Assembly (NCBI GenBank): GCA_046329575.1 | Contig: JAXLUJ010000008.1 | Location: 108,863-172,862, forward strand | Direction of reading: 5' to 3' | DNA length: 64,000 bases | Origin: UBA1941 sp046329575 | Lineage (GTDB): Bacteria; Bacteroidota; Bacteroidia; Chitinophagales; LD1 | In this document: piece by piece, positions 27,571 to 37,500 of the stretch | How the letters are laid out: each line of letters opens with the position of its first letter | Numbering within the stretch: the first letter of the stretch is position 1 | Notes under the pieces: model-generated | What the model was told of the DNA's origin: nothing | The model's input: only the letters and a program-made list of their open reading frames with translations | Databases searched by the model: none | Translations under genes and position numbers: made by a program

Positions 27571-28347
27571 TTAGCGACGAGGTTGCCAGAGGGAGGTGGT
27601 GTGTAACCACGGCACGCCTACGCCAATGAGTGCGCCTACTGCATAGCCGGTAATAATATCAGTCCAGAAATGTTTGCCGGCCTTGTAGCGCATTACGCCG
27701 GTTACAATTGGCATGCCGGCGGTGAGCGTCCAAACCAACGGGGTGAATTTATTATTGGGGTGATATTGCTGCCAAACATAGGCAAAGAAGAAAGCCTGAC
27801 TGGCCACGGTAGAAGTGTGACCGCTGAAAAAGGAGCGGAAATTTTCAGCACTGCGGCGTGCCCAAACCGGTGATTGGGAGTTATAAGCTAATGGCCGCGG
27901 GCGGTGCACGGCCTCTTTGAACAAATTGGTAACGGCGGTGTTTAACAGAAACACTTCCGCATCCATGGTTATAATTTTGCCAAAATCTTTACGAGCCTGT
28001 TGGTTCTCTAAAAGTATTAGCGGAAGCAAGGGAGTAGTGTATAAAGTAACATCGCTGACAAAGGCGGCGATTTGCGAGTGCTGATAAATAGCGGAACGAT
28101 CGAAGGGGTTCACATCAGTGGGTTTCAGGCGAAGGATAGATTCCTGAGTAGGAATAGCGGGGTGGCGTTTAGAAAATTCATAAGCGCCGCCTAAAGCAGA
28201 AAAAGAAACCATTACTGTTGGAACGGCTAGTTCGGGTTTCCATAGAAAAGGCGATTTAAGGGTTTGGGAAAAGGTGCTGACCGCATGCAATAAAAAAGCG
28301 ACAACAACGGAGATGGTTTTGATATTAAATGAGTTCCGATGTAACAT
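27571..28347 (-). CDS. PAP2 family phosphatase
   Basis: A secreted or membrane phosphatase of 258 residues beginning with a hydrophobic signal/anchor (KTISVVVAFLLHAVSTFSQ). All three PAP2 motifs are intact. KxxxxxxRP is K144 to RP151-152 (KEAVHRPRP), SGH is at 175-177 (FFSGHTS), and RxxxxxHxxxD is R220, H226, D230 (RYKAGKHFWTD). The family removes phosphate from lipids such as undecaprenyl-diphosphate, phosphatidate or lipid A in the periplasm; the substrate here is undetermined. It is divergent from the PKD protein gene, with 49 bp between starts. Confidence 0.92.
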   Translation of the reverse strand: MLHRNSFNIKTISVVVAFLLHAVSTFSQTLKSPFLWKPELAVPTVMVSFSALGGAYEFSKRHPAIPTQESILRLKPTDVNPFDRSAIYQHSQIAAFVSDVTLYTTPLLPLILLENQQARKDFGKIITMDAEVFLLNTAVTNLFKEAVHRPRPLAYNSQSPVWARRSAENFRSFFSGHTSTVASQAFFFAYVWQQYHPNNKFTPLVWTLTAGMPIVTGVMRYKAGKHFWTDIITGYAVGALIGVGVPWLHTTSLWQPRR

Positions 28348-28396
28348 ACCTGCTGAATATCCGTTAAATCTAAAAAACCTGAATAAAAACTTCGTT

Positions 28397-31300
28397 GTGA
28401 AACTACGTCGTTATCTTAACATATGCCTTGCCCTGCTTGGGTTTGGGGCAGCCGGGGCGCAACCGGTGGCGAACTTCGTTCCCGATCAGGTGACGGGTTG
28501 TCCGCCACTAATTGTAAACCTGAGCAACAGTTCATCGGGCTTTACTTCCTCGCAGTGGACACTTGGAAATGGCAACACTTCCACGCAAACCAGTCCTTCG
28601 GCCACGTATCTTTCGCCCGGCACTTACAGTATTAAATTAGTAGTGACCAATGCTTCGGGTCAGAAGGATTCAATAACTAAAACGGTTCATGTTTTTGTTC
28701 CACCTACGGCACAATTTACGGCTGCTGATACATCGGGTTGTTCACCTTTTCTGGCGCAGTTTACTGATCAATCTATTCCGGGTGAAGCGCCGATTGTGAA
28801 TTATGCGTGGGACTTTAGCGGCCCTTCAGCGCAAACCGTTCCGAACCCAAATGCCAACTACACCATAGCTGGCAACTGGCAGATTACGCTAGTGGTTCAA
28901 GATGGGAATGGTTGTGTGGACAATGAGATTAAGCCGAATTACATTCACACGGGCATTCCGGTGGTGGCATCTTTCAATGCCTCGCCACTTTCCAGCTGCA
29001 ATGCACCGCAGGCGGTAACGTTCAACAGCACCTCAACCGGGCCGATCGCTTTTACCGACTGGATTTTTGGTGATGGCGCAACAGGTTCCGGTGTAAGCAC
29101 TTCGCATACGTATGGGCCGGGCGATTTTGATGCCAAGCTGATACTTACTTCCGATTTAGGTTGCAAGGATTCAACTTTTCAGCATGTTCATGTTACTTCA
29201 TTACCCGTGGGTTTCAGTGCTTCTGACACTGTGATTTGCGCCGGTTCTACGGTTTCTTTCACTGATCAGAGCGGCCCATCTACCGGGTGGAACTGGAGTT
29301 TTGGTCCGGCAGGCGCCACATCATCTCAACAAAATCCCTCGTACACTTACACCACCCCCGGAACGTATGCCGTATCGCTGATTACAACCGGAGGCACCTG
29401 CAATGGTTTTTTAAGCAAGCCGAATTATATTACTGTATTGCCCGCACCGCCTGCCGATTTTACTTCGCCTGATACCACTTCCTGTAAAGCGCCGCTCACT
29501 TCTAATTTTACTTCAACCTCTACGGGTGCCGTTTCGTATTCGTGGGATTTTGGCGATGGCCATGTTGCAGCTACTGCCAATGCTGCGAATACTTACAGTA
29601 ATACCGGAACGTTCACCGTTCAGTTTGTGGCTAACTATGCCTCGGGCTGTTCTTCGGTGGTTACCAAAGTGAATTATGTGAAGATCATTCCGCCTACGGC
29701 CAATTTTGAGATTGTGGGCGATTCGGGATGTATCCCTTTGACAGTAGCATTTGCCGACAGCGGTTTACAATCTTCGTCGGCCGTAAGTGTGATGCAGTGG
29801 GACTTTGGCGATGGTGGTGGTTTTCAGAATGGCAGTCATACCGCCCAACATACTTACACTACGCCCGGTTTCTTTTTTCCTCGTTTGTTCATACAAACAG
29901 TAGATGGTTGTGTAGATACTTTTTCGGGAGGTCCGGTTAAAACGGGAACGCCGCCAATGGCCGCATTTACGGCTGATCCGCTGGTACAGTGTTTAGGTAA
30001 TAAAGTTCATTTTACGAATCAATCTACCAACGGCCATTTTTATTTGTGGGATTTTGGCGATGGCAGCAGCACAGAGTTTGAGCCGGTACGCAAGTTTATT
30101 GATACCGGATTTCACACCATCCGTCTTACGGTTTTCAACAATGGTTGCCGTGCCGATAGTGTTCGGAAGGACTATATCTATTCTCCCATTCCAAAAGCTG
30201 ATTTTTTAGTAGTTCCTGACTGTACCGATCCATTCACTGTAACGTTTGTGGATACTTCCATAAAAGCAGATACCTGGAGTTGGTGGTTGGGTGATTCTAC
30301 ATCGGTGAGTGGTGTTCGAACTTTTTCGCATACGTTTTCGGCTCTTGGATCGCAAACTGCGCAATTGGTAGTAACCAATGCGGGCACCGGCTGTAACGAT
30401 ACCCTGATTAAATCATTTGTTCTCGGCATTTCGCATTCCGGTTTCACCATTGACACGCCTTTGGTGGGATGTGCGCCTTTTCTGGTGCATTTCCACGATA
30501 CTTCTGCCGGCGCAACCTCGTACTTATGGCGCTTTGGCGATGGGGCTACTTCCAGTGCTGCCAATCCGGGGCACACTTACAACGGGCCTGGTATTTTTAC
30601 TGTAACGCAAATTATAAACCCGGGAAGTCAGTGTCCCGATTCCATGGTGTATGTGGATGCCATTAATGTAAAAGGCGTTGCGGTGAATTTTGCTGCCGAT
30701 ACTACAGCAGGATGCGTACCGTTTACGGTGCACTTCAGCGATTCGAGCCGGGCGTTTAATAGTACCATTTCGAAATTCAAATGGACCTTTGGCGATGGTT
30801 ATGTAGATAGTGTGAATGAGCATCCGATTCATACGTATTCCAACTGGGGAGTTTACAATGTTTCGCTTACTACAACTAACAGTCAGGGTTGTACCGAAAT
30901 GCTGGTGCGCACCGCATACATCAATTTAAAACGTCCGGTTCCTGCATTTACATTCGATACGATTTTCTGCCCCGGCGATTCGGTTGCTTTCAACAATAAT
31001 TCTTCGTCAGAAGTAACTTCATATCTCTGGAACTTTGGCGATGGTGCTACTTCCACGCTGGCTAATCCCAAACATGCTTACCAGGCGCTGGGATACTATC
31101 AGGTTAGCCTTCAAGTTTTTAATAAATACGGATGCGATTCGTTTTTTATGGCGCCATCCAAAGTACATATCGATACGCCTCAGGTCGATTTTCAAGTGGC
31201 TGCAACATTCTCGCCTTGTCCGCCATTTGTAGCCACTTTTGCCAATACTTCTAACCGTAAAGATTTGCGCTGGCATTGGGATTTTGGCGATGGGAAAACC

Positions 31301-32902
31301 GATACCATTGAGAACCCCACCAACGTGTATTTCTTTCCCGGATTATATACGGTGCGGTTAATTGGCACCTCCAAAACCGGATGTACCGATACGATTGTGT
31401 ATCCGGAACTGATCAGAGTGTTGGGCCCGCGCGGCAATGTTACGGTTACGCCAACCATGGGTTGCGCACCGGTAACGGTTGCCATTGGCGGTACTATTAC
31501 CGATGCGATTCATCCTTATGTGTGTGATCTTGGAAATGGAACGCTGCTCAACGATTCGGTAAACTTTCATTTTACTTACAACGATGCAGGAGTTTATCAT
31601 CCCCGATATATTTTAAAAGATACCGTAGGTTGTATTGTTTCTTACTATCTCGATTCTGTTACGGTGTTGGAAACACCAAAATTCCGGTTGCCTGCCGATA
31701 CTTCAGTGTGTGAAGGAACGGCGGTGAGTTTTAATCTTATGGCCGGCGATCATTTCGCCTGGAGTCCTTCCACCGGTGTAGATTGCGATACTTGCCGCAG
31801 TGTGCTGATTAATGCCAGTGACACTACAGTTTATGTGGTTCGAATGACTTCGAATAACGGTTGTTTTTCAGAAGATACCATTACGCTGAATGTAGATGCG
31901 CTTCCTGCCCCCGATGCCGGACCGGACATTACGGTATGCCGCAATGAAACGGTGCAGCTACATGCCGGCCCGGTGAGTAAGGCCGTGTGGACGCCGCCCA
32001 CTTATTTAAATTCAGTAAATACCATCAATCCTAAAAGCACGCCCGGCGATTCGATTACTTATACAATTACTGCCTTTAATGTGCTGCATTGCAGTGTAAC
32101 CGATCAGGTGCACATTCGCGTTATTGATAAAGTGGTGATGGATGCGATGCCCGATACGGCGGTTTGCGATGGATCAGTAGTGCCTTTGTGGGTTTCAGTT
32201 ACTGATAGTTCCGTAAGCGGCATGAAGTATAAGTGGATGCCGGCCAATGCGCTTGACAACGACAGTATTTCAAATCCGATGGCTTCAATTTCACGATCTG
32301 CCACTTTTACGGTAATCGGCACCAGCGGAACTTGTGCTGCCGATACGGAAACGGTTGTAGTAACTAATGTAGCTATACCCGATATTAAGGCAGGCGATGA
32401 TGCCGTGGTAACACCAGGCGCCACAGTTGATCTTTATGCCACATCGCATGCTAAAAATGTTCATTACAGCTGGCAATTCCCTTCGGGCGATGCCGCTACG
32501 TGTAGTAATTGCCGCGTGCCGCGCTTAACTGCAAATTCATCACAGTTGGCTATAGCTACCGTTACCAATAGCCTGGGTTGCAGTAATTCCGATACGGTTC
32601 ACATCACGGTTCGAAGCTGTAATGAGGATGCGGTTTTTGTACCAAACCTGTTCAGCCCGAATGGTGATGGGGAAAACGATCGTTTATATGCGCGCTCTAT
32701 TTTGCTCGATCATGTTGACTTCTTCCGCGTTCTTGACCGTTGGGGAAAAGTAGTATTCGAAACTTCTGATTTGAAAGAAGGTTGGGATGGTAAAATCGAC
32801 GGACTGGATGCGCAAAGCGATGTGTTTGTTTACACCATGGAAGCCGGTTGCAACAATGGCGAAAAGCTCCATAAGAAAGGAACAGTAACTTTGGTGAGAT
32901 AA
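28397..32902 (+). CDS. T9SS type B protein with about 13 PKD-like domains
   Basis: A surface protein of 1501 residues. The best start is GTG 28397 (MKLRRYLNICLALLGFGAAGAQ, signal peptide); the longer frame overlaps the divergent PAP2 gene. From residue about 23 there are roughly 13 consecutive PKD-like beta-sandwich domains of about 80 residues, many with the core WDFGDG...HTY...G.Y.V.L.....GC. Two or three Ig/SprB-like modules follow (PADTSVCEGTAVSFNL, DAGPDITVCRNETVQLHAG). The C-terminus (FVPNLFSPNGDGENDRLYAR...FRVLDRWGKVVFE...GWDGKIDG...DVFVYTMEA) is a textbook type B sorting domain. Such proteins extend from the cell surface and bind glycans or mediate motility; the specific role is inference. 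Confidence 0.93.
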   Translation: MKLRRYLNICLALLGFGAAGAQPVANFVPDQVTGCPPLIVNLSNSSSGFTSSQWTLGNGNTSTQTSPSATYLSPGTYSIKLVVTNASGQKDSITKTVHVFVPPTAQFTAADTSGCSPFLAQFTDQSIPGEAPIVNYAWDFSGPSAQTVPNPNANYTIAGNWQITLVVQDGNGCVDNEIKPNYIHTGIPVVASFNASPLSSCNAPQAVTFNSTSTGPIAFTDWIFGDGATGSGVSTSHTYGPGDFDAKLILTSDLGCKDSTFQHVHVTSLPVGFSASDTVICAGSTVSFTDQSGPSTGWNWSFGPAGATSSQQNPSYTYTTPGTYAVSLITTGGTCNGFLSKPNYITVLPAPPADFTSPDTTSCKAPLTSNFTSTSTGAVSYSWDFGDGHVAATANAANTYSNTGTFTVQFVANYASGCSSVVTKVNYVKIIPPTANFEIVGDSGCIPLTVAFADSGLQSSSAVSVMQWDFGDGGGFQNGSHTAQHTYTTPGFFFPRLFIQTVDGCVDTFSGGPVKTGTPPMAAFTADPLVQCLGNKVHFTNQSTNGHFYLWDFGDGSSTEFEPVRKFIDTGFHTIRLTVFNNGCRADSVRKDYIYSPIPKADFLVVPDCTDPFTVTFVDTSIKADTWSWWLGDSTSVSGVRTFSHTFSALGSQTAQLVVTNAGTGCNDTLIKSFVLGISHSGFTIDTPLVGCAPFLVHFHDTSAGATSYLWRFGDGATSSAANPGHTYNGPGIFTVTQIINPGSQCPDSMVYVDAINVKGVAVNFAADTTAGCVPFTVHFSDSSRAFNSTISKFKWTFGDGYVDSVNEHPIHTYSNWGVYNVSLTTTNSQGCTEMLVRTAYINLKRPVPAFTFDTIFCPGDSVAFNNNSSSEVTSYLWNFGDGATSTLANPKHAYQALGYYQVSLQVFNKYGCDSFFMAPSKVHIDTPQVDFQVAATFSPCPPFVATFANTSNRKDLRWHWDFGDGKTDTIENPTNVYFFPGLYTVRLIGTSKTGCTDTIVYPELIRVLGPRGNVTVTPTMGCAPVTVAIGGTITDAIHPYVCDLGNGTLLNDSVNFHFTYNDAGVYHPRYILKDTVGCIVSYYLDSVTVLETPKFRLPADTSVCEGTAVSFNLMAGDHFAWSPSTGVDCDTCRSVLINASDTTVYVVRMTSNNGCFSEDTITLNVDALPAPDAGPDITVCRNETVQLHAGPVSKAVWTPPTYLNSVNTINPKSTPGDSITYTITAFNVLHCSVTDQVHIRVIDKVVMDAMPDTAVCDGSVVPLWVSVTDSSVSGMKYKWMPANALDNDSISNPMASISRSATFTVIGTSGTCAADTETVVVTNVAIPDIKAGDDAVVTPGATVDLYATSHAKNVHYSWQFPSGDAATCSNCRVPRLTANSSQLAIATVTNSLGCSNSDTVHITVRSCNEDAVFVPNLFSPNGDGENDRLYARSILLDHVDFFRVLDRWGKVVFETSDLKEGWDGKIDGLDAQSDVFVYTMEAGCNNGEKLHKKGTVTLVR

Positions 32903-32974
32903 GAAAGTTGAAAGTGAAAAATGGAAAGTTCAAAATGAAGAAGCCGCTTTCCACTTCTCACTATCCGCTTAGAA

Positions 32975-34330
32975 CTATACTAATCCCTGATCCAGCATAG
33001 CGTCAGCCACTTTTACAAAACCGGCTATGTTGGCGCCTTTCACGTAGTCGATCGATCCATCTTCGCGATGCCCATAGGTAACGCAACTTTGATGGATGTT
33101 TTTCATGATCTGATGCAAACGCTGGTCCACTTCTTCGCGCGTCCAACTCAGCCGCAGGCTATTTTGGCTCATTTCTAAACCTGAAGTGGCCACACCTCCC
33201 GCATTGGAAGCTTTGCCCGGCGCATACAGTATTTTCGCCTTTTGGAAGGCCGTAATTGCTTCGGGAGTGCTAGGCATATTAGCGCCTTCACTTACACAGC
33301 GCACTCCATTTTTCAAAAGCGTTTCAGCATCAGCTCCGCTAATTTCATTTTGGGTAGCACAAGGCAGCGCCATATCGCACTTCAAATGCCAGGGCGTTTT
33401 CCCCGGAATGTACTCTGCCTTAAATTTGTCGGCATACGCTTTGATTCGTCCACGTTGTACATTTTTCAAATCCATAATAAAGGCCAGCTTTTCGGCCGTA
33501 ATACCATTGGCATCGTAAATGGTACCGTCGCTATCGCTGCACGAAATCACCTTCGCGCCCAGTTGAATACATTTTTCGATAGCATACTGCGAAACATTGC
33601 CGGAACCTGATACCGTAACCGTTTTTCCCTGAAGCGTTTCACCATGGCGCGCAAACATTTCCTGCGCAAAGTACACACAGCCATAACCGGTGGCTTCCGG
33701 CCTGATCAGCGATCCGCCCCAATTAATTCCCTTTCCGGTAAGCACTCCGGTAAACTCATTGCGCAGGCGTTTATATTGACCAAACAAAAATCCAATTTCT
33801 CTTCCGCCTACGCCTATATCGCCTGCAGGAACATCGGTGTTGGCGCCAATGTGTTTGGAAAGTTCGGTAGCAAACGACTGGCAAAATCGCATTACTTCGT
33901 TATCGCTTTTCCCTTTCGGATCGAAGTCGCTGCCGCCTTTTCCGCCGCCCATAGGTAAGGTGGTTAGTGAGTTTTTAAAAGTTTGTTCGAAGCCCAGAAA
34001 TTTGAGGATAGATAAGTTTACCGTGGGGTGAAAGCGCAGGCCGCCTTTGTACGGACCAATAGCACTGTTGTATTGCACGCGATATCCTTTGTTCACCTGA
34101 ACATTTCCTTTATCATCCATCCAAACCACGCGGAACAGGATTACCCGTTCCGGTTCCGCTATGCGATGCAGGATGTTGGCCTTTTTATATTTCGGGTGTT
34201 CTTCCATAAACGGAATAATACTTTCGGCCACTTCCAGAACAGCCTGATGAAATTCCGGTTCATTGGGATTTTTGCTCTTAATCTCGGCCATAAAGGCATC
34301 GATTTGCTTTTGGTATTGCATGAGTTTCAT
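32975..34330 (-). CDS. gdhA: NADP-type glutamate dehydrogenase
   Basis: Reductively aminates 2-oxoglutarate with ammonia in the cytoplasm. It has 451 residues, normal for the hexameric bacterial GDH-I family. GPYKGGLRFHP (92-102) and PMGGGKGGSDFDPKGKSD (126-143), with catalytic Lys131, are exact family signatures. GDIGVGGREIGFLFGQYKR and the nucleotide-binding GKTVTVSGSGNVSQYAIEK follow. The small-subfamily character (PMGGGKGGSDFDPKGKSD) argues for the biosynthetic NADPH type. The gene is monocistronic, with a 715-bp repeat-filled spacer upstream. Confidence 0.96.
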   Translation of the reverse strand: MKLMQYQKQIDAFMAEIKSKNPNEPEFHQAVLEVAESIIPFMEEHPKYKKANILHRIAEPERVILFRVVWMDDKGNVQVNKGYRVQYNSAIGPYKGGLRFHPTVNLSILKFLGFEQTFKNSLTTLPMGGGKGGSDFDPKGKSDNEVMRFCQSFATELSKHIGANTDVPAGDIGVGGREIGFLFGQYKRLRNEFTGVLTGKGINWGGSLIRPEATGYGCVYFAQEMFARHGETLQGKTVTVSGSGNVSQYAIEKCIQLGAKVISCSDSDGTIYDANGITAEKLAFIMDLKNVQRGRIKAYADKFKAEYIPGKTPWHLKCDMALPCATQNEISGADAETLLKNGVRCVSEGANMPSTPEAITAFQKAKILYAPGKASNAGGVATSGLEMSQNSLRLSWTREEVDQRLHQIMKNIHQSCVTYGHREDGSIDYVKGANIAGFVKVADAMLDQGLV

Positions 34331-34408
34331 TTTTGGTTAGATGGGAAATTTACACTTTCCATAGAATCTGGAAAGCGGGAATAAGGCCATGCCGATTGTA
34401 ATTTTTTT

Positions 34409-34582
34409 GGCGGCTGCCGCTGCAATCCGCTCGTTCCTCGCGGCTCAGCGGCACCGCGTGCTTTCAGGCTGCGCTGCGCTCCGGTGCTACGGCTTCGCCT
34501 TCGCACGCCCGCCGAAGGCGGGCCCTTGCCGCCCGCTGCCGCGTGGCCTGGCCGTGCACGTAAAGCCCGGAAGGCGCGGCGA
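34409..34582. repeat. GC-rich REP-like block upstream of gdhA
   Basis: A GC-rich stretch in an otherwise average region, beginning GGCGGCTGCCGCTGC and containing a strong hairpin, GCCCGCC-GAA-GGCGGGC, near 34508-34524. The words CTCCGGTGCT and CGTTCCTC are shared with the element at 41335-41436. No coding potential is convincing on either strand. Confidence 0.6.
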
Positions 34583-34690
34583 TGCAATTACGAATTTCAA
34601 ATTACGAATTATGAATTACGAAATGAATCAGGCGTGTATTGCTATGACCAACCTCCTCTTTGTAATTCGTAATTTGAAATGGTGTTGTTG
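34583..34690. repeat. AATTACGAATT word array
   Basis: Repeats of AATTACGAATT/AAATTACGAATTATG on the left (34585-34624) and the inverse GTAATTCGTAATTTGAAATGG on the right (34665-34685) bracket a short unique core. Related inverse arrays recur at 34957-34980, 52988-53093, 54903-55110 and 56202-56258. Confidence 0.65.
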
Positions 34691-34802
34691 CATGAATAAT
34701 TCAGCCGTGCCAAGAAATGGTATGGCCTCAAAGGGCAAATGTAAATTTGAAGAAATCTTGTGGGTGTTGCTCAAAATGAGTAAGGCTCTATATTTTGGCC
34801 AA

Positions 34803-34916
34803 CCGCGGTAGGGATGGCAGCGGAAAGCCCGCAAGCCGCGCCACTGCTGCATTTCACGGATCACAACGTTAGGCCGCGGCTGAGGACTTGCAGCGAACAG
34901 CCCGGCATCCGCAAAA
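34803..34916 (+). repeat. Dispersed REP-like element, second family, copy 1
   Basis: Head CCGCGGTAGGGATGGCAGCGG followed by AAAGCCCGCAAG, and tail GGCCGCGGCTGAGGACTTGC followed by AGCGAACAGCCCGG. The same head and tail, 38 and 35 bp, are found at 52949-52986 and 53127-53161. Nothing else in the 34.69-35.04 kb gap looks like a gene. Confidence 0.75.
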
Positions 34917-35045
34917 ATAAAAATCTTGTTAGACGGTATATTTATGCAACAACACCATTTGAAATTCGTAATTCGCCCAAAACGATTGCACAGCAATGGT
35001 TTTAGACTGGTGCAACAACGCCACTCTAAATTCTCATCGCTCCAC

Positions 35046-35606
35046 TTATTTCGCTCCTACCGATATGGCCGTTTCGGGAATCAGGCTGTAGCCATATTCT
35101 ACCAAAGTGAGTTTCGAAAAAGAATTGTTGACATTCAGTTTCATCCATCCATATTGGTATTTGGTGCCTGTGGTGAAACGGAATACTACGTAAGTATCGC
35201 CGCCCTGAAGTCCTATCCGATAACCATGGGTTTTAATGCCTACATACGAATAATCGGAATAGCTGGCTGTAGTAATCGGTGTAAGTTCGCCTGATTTATA
35301 CAGGATAGGATATGGGAATGGCATCAGGCTTGCAGTGGCAAATTCCATAGATTGATGAAGGCCAACCAGCACTACAGCGCCGGTATCGCCTCCATCATAC
35401 TCTATAGCCGCGCCGAGGTCTATTTGTCCGTCATTATTCAAGTCCAAACTATCTTTAGAAATTGTTCCTGCCGGAACATCCCAGGAGCGGTTCAAGCTTT
35501 TGTAAACGATGTTCGGATCATCACTCACCGCAGTTTCTTTCTTACACGATGAAACCAAAACAATCATCAAAGTGGCAATGCCTAGAATAAAGGAACGCTT
35601 CCCCAT
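35046..35606 (-). CDS. Paralogous small lipoprotein, array member 7 (last)
   Basis: 186 residues. I start at ATG 35606 (MGKRSFILGIATLMIVLVSSC) because the in-frame ATG further upstream lies in a dispersed CTTTCAACTTTC array. Lipobox Cys21 is followed by KKETAVSDDPNIVYKSLNRS. A Ca-binding-type loop DLNNDGQIDL follows, then DTGAVVLVGLH and the conserved C-terminus (FRFTTGTKYQYGWMKLNVN...VEYGYSLIPETAISVGAK). It belongs to subtype B of the array, with GLH after the DTG motif. Function is unknown; a periplasmic or surface-exposed lipoprotein is expected. It is the last gene of the seven-gene minus-strand cluster, 58 bp after the previous member. Confidence 0.85.
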   Translation of the reverse strand: MGKRSFILGIATLMIVLVSSCKKETAVSDDPNIVYKSLNRSWDVPAGTISKDSLDLNNDGQIDLGAAIEYDGGDTGAVVLVGLHQSMEFATASLMPFPYPILYKSGELTPITTASYSDYSYVGIKTHGYRIGLQGGDTYVVFRFTTGTKYQYGWMKLNVNNSFSKLTLVEYGYSLIPETAISVGAK

Positions 35607-35664
35607 TTTTATAACTTTTAATTTATCACTTTCAACTTTCAACTTTCATCTCTCAACTTTCATC

Positions 35665-36225
35665 TCATTTCGCTCCTACTGCAATAGCGGTTTCCGGAAG
35701 GAGTTGATAGGCGTATTCGATTATACGGAATTGTGTGCAAGAGGTATTCAGACCCACTTTCATCCAGCCGTATTGAAATTTGGTTCCGGTTGTAAAGCGA
35801 AACACAAGATAACCTTCTCCGCTGATGAGCCCCAAACGAACTCCATCCGATTTATAAGTAATATAGGTAGCACTGGAATAATTGGGTGTGCCTATGGCAC
35901 TTAATTGACTGGCATTATGAAGCAGTATATATGAAAACGGAAGTGCAACAGCAGTGGCCATCTCAAAACCATCATGCAATCCACCCATTTGTACACCTCC
36001 GGTATCAGCGCCTTGATTCAGGAGCATGAATACTAAATCATACTTGCCATCGTTGTTCAAATCGATGCTATCCACATTTGCTCCGCCAGCAGGAATGTCA
36101 ATGGTTTTATTGATACTGCGGTAAACGATGTTCGGATCGGTAGTGGCTACCATTTCCTTTTTACAAGAAGAATAAAAAACGGCTAACAGCACAACAATAC
36201 TTAGTACTGTCCTTTGCTTCCCCAT
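35665..36225 (-). CDS. Paralogous small lipoprotein, array member 6
   Basis: 186 residues; start at ATG 36225 (MGKQRTVLSIVVLLAVFYSSC, lipobox Cys21). It carries KKEMVATTDPNIVYRSINKT, the acidic loop DLNNDGKYDL, NQGADTGGVQMGGLHDGF, and the C-terminal block FRFTTGTKFQYGWMKVGLN...IEYAYQLLPETAIAVGAK. Subtype B. The 40 bp upstream of its start are nearly identical to those upstream of member 7, including an ACTTTTAATTTATCACTTTC segment. That suggests the two genes arose by a duplication that included the leader, or that the same word repeat inserted twice. Confidence 0.85.
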   Translation of the reverse strand: MGKQRTVLSIVVLLAVFYSSCKKEMVATTDPNIVYRSINKTIDIPAGGANVDSIDLNNDGKYDLVFMLLNQGADTGGVQMGGLHDGFEMATAVALPFSYILLHNASQLSAIGTPNYSSATYITYKSDGVRLGLISGEGYLVFRFTTGTKFQYGWMKVGLNTSCTQFRIIEYAYQLLPETAIAVGAK

Positions 36226-36276
36226 TTTTATAACTTTTAATTTATCACTTTCAACTTTCAACTTTCATCTCTCCAC

Positions 36277-36840
36277 TCATTTCGCGCCTACTGCAATTGG
36301 CGTATCGGGAACGATGCTATAGGCGTATTCCAGAATTTTCAATTCGGTAAGCGAAGTATTCACACTAATTTTCATCCAGCCATAAGAAAACTTCGTTCCG
36401 GTAGAAAAACGAAATGCCAAATAACCTTCGCCGCTTTGAAGAGCCAGCCGATATCCCGAAACTTTGATAACCGGATAAACCGTGGAGTAGTAAACGGAAG
36501 CGCTGGACGGAGTCATATCGCCCGAGTGAAACAACTTAGCATAAGGTGCCGGTGAAATGCCCTCAGCCACAAATCCAATTTGCTGCGCGAATTGAGTGAA
36601 AACAACGCCTCCTGTATCGGCTCCGGAGTTGATGAACTGTACATAAATTTCAGAAACCCCATCATTATTCAGATCCAGAGAATCTATTGTAGCCGCACCT
36701 GATATGGTGTTGATCGTTTTGTTTAAACTTTTATAAACAATATTTGGATCATCAGGCGTAACCGTTTCTTTCTTACACGAAGAAAACAGCAGGACAATGG
36801 CGAAGACAGCCGCAGCCGTTGTAAAAACATGTTTTTTCAT
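36277..36840 (-). CDS. Paralogous small lipoprotein, array member 5
   Basis: 187 residues from ATG 36840; signal MKKHVFTTAAAVFAIVLLFSSC with lipobox Cys22. Mature sequence: KKETVTPDDPNIVYKSLNKT, loop DLNNDGVSEI, NSGADTGGVVFTQFAQQIGF, then SGYRLALQSGEGYLAFRFST and the shared C-terminus (FSYGWMKISVN...LEYAYSIVPDTPIAVGAK). It belongs to subtype A, with a FxQ-type stretch after DTG and the APYxKLFHSGDM segment, and is closest to the first gene of the array. Function unknown. Confidence 0.85.
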   Translation of the reverse strand: MKKHVFTTAAAVFAIVLLFSSCKKETVTPDDPNIVYKSLNKTINTISGAATIDSLDLNNDGVSEIYVQFINSGADTGGVVFTQFAQQIGFVAEGISPAPYAKLFHSGDMTPSSASVYYSTVYPVIKVSGYRLALQSGEGYLAFRFSTGTKFSYGWMKISVNTSLTELKILEYAYSIVPDTPIAVGAK

Positions 36841-36879
36841 ATGTTGATTTTTGTTTTATCTATTTCCTTAGCTCTCTAC

Positions 36880-37437
36880 TTATTTCGCTCCAATTGTAAT
36901 GGCTGTTTCCGGAACCAACTGATAAGCGTATTCCAGAATGGTGAATTGCGTACAAGTGTTGTTCACGCGGATTTTCATCCAGCCATATTGATATTTGGTG
37001 CCGGTGGTAAAGCGAAAAGCTACATAGGTTTCACCATCCAGCAAACCTAAACGGATGCCGTTTGTTTTTAGTTGTAAATAGCAGGAAGTGGAGTAAAAGC
37101 TGGAAGAGGTTGTAGCGGTTTGGCCCGCGCTGTATTTCAATAAGTACGGAGTAGGAGCCAGCGATTCACAAGCCAATTGGAAGTGGTTATGAAGTCCTGA
37201 AGTTTCTATACCGCCGGTGTCAGCGCCTTGATTAATTAACCCAAAGGCATAGTCGAAACTGCCGTCGTTGTTGAAGTCGATACTATCCACTAATACACCT
37301 CCAACCGGTACCGAAAGTTCTTTATTAATGCTTTTATAATAGATGTTTGGATCATCGGGTGTAGCGGTTTCTTTTTTGCAGGATGAAATCATCAGTGCCA
37401 GAATAGCTGTGGCACACCAAATCATTTTTAGTTTCAT
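36880..37437 (-). CDS. Paralogous small lipoprotein, array member 4
   Basis: 185 residues; start at ATG 37437 (MKLKMIWCATAILALMISSC, lipobox Cys20). It shows KKETATPDDPNIYYKSINKE, the loop DFNNDGSFDY with Phe in place of Leu, NQGADTGGIETSGLHNHF, and FRFTTGTKYQYGWMKIRVN...LEYAYQLVPETAITIGAK. Subtype B. It sits between two subtype A genes, so the A and B copies alternate along the cluster. A single repeat-by-repeat amplification does not explain that order simply. Confidence 0.85.
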   Translation of the reverse strand: MKLKMIWCATAILALMISSCKKETATPDDPNIYYKSINKELSVPVGGVLVDSIDFNNDGSFDYAFGLINQGADTGGIETSGLHNHFQLACESLAPTPYLLKYSAGQTATTSSSFYSTSCYLQLKTNGIRLGLLDGETYVAFRFTTGTKYQYGWMKIRVNNTCTQFTILEYAYQLVPETAITIGAK

Positions 37438-37500
37438 GTAGTCTGATTTTTTTAAATGTATAAATAAAGAAGGGAATGATGCGCTCATTCCCTCCATAAA

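Noticed and set aside
28274..28396. N-terminal extension of the PKD protein
   Set aside because: It overlaps the divergent PAP2 gene and precedes a clear signal peptide that starts at GTG 28397.
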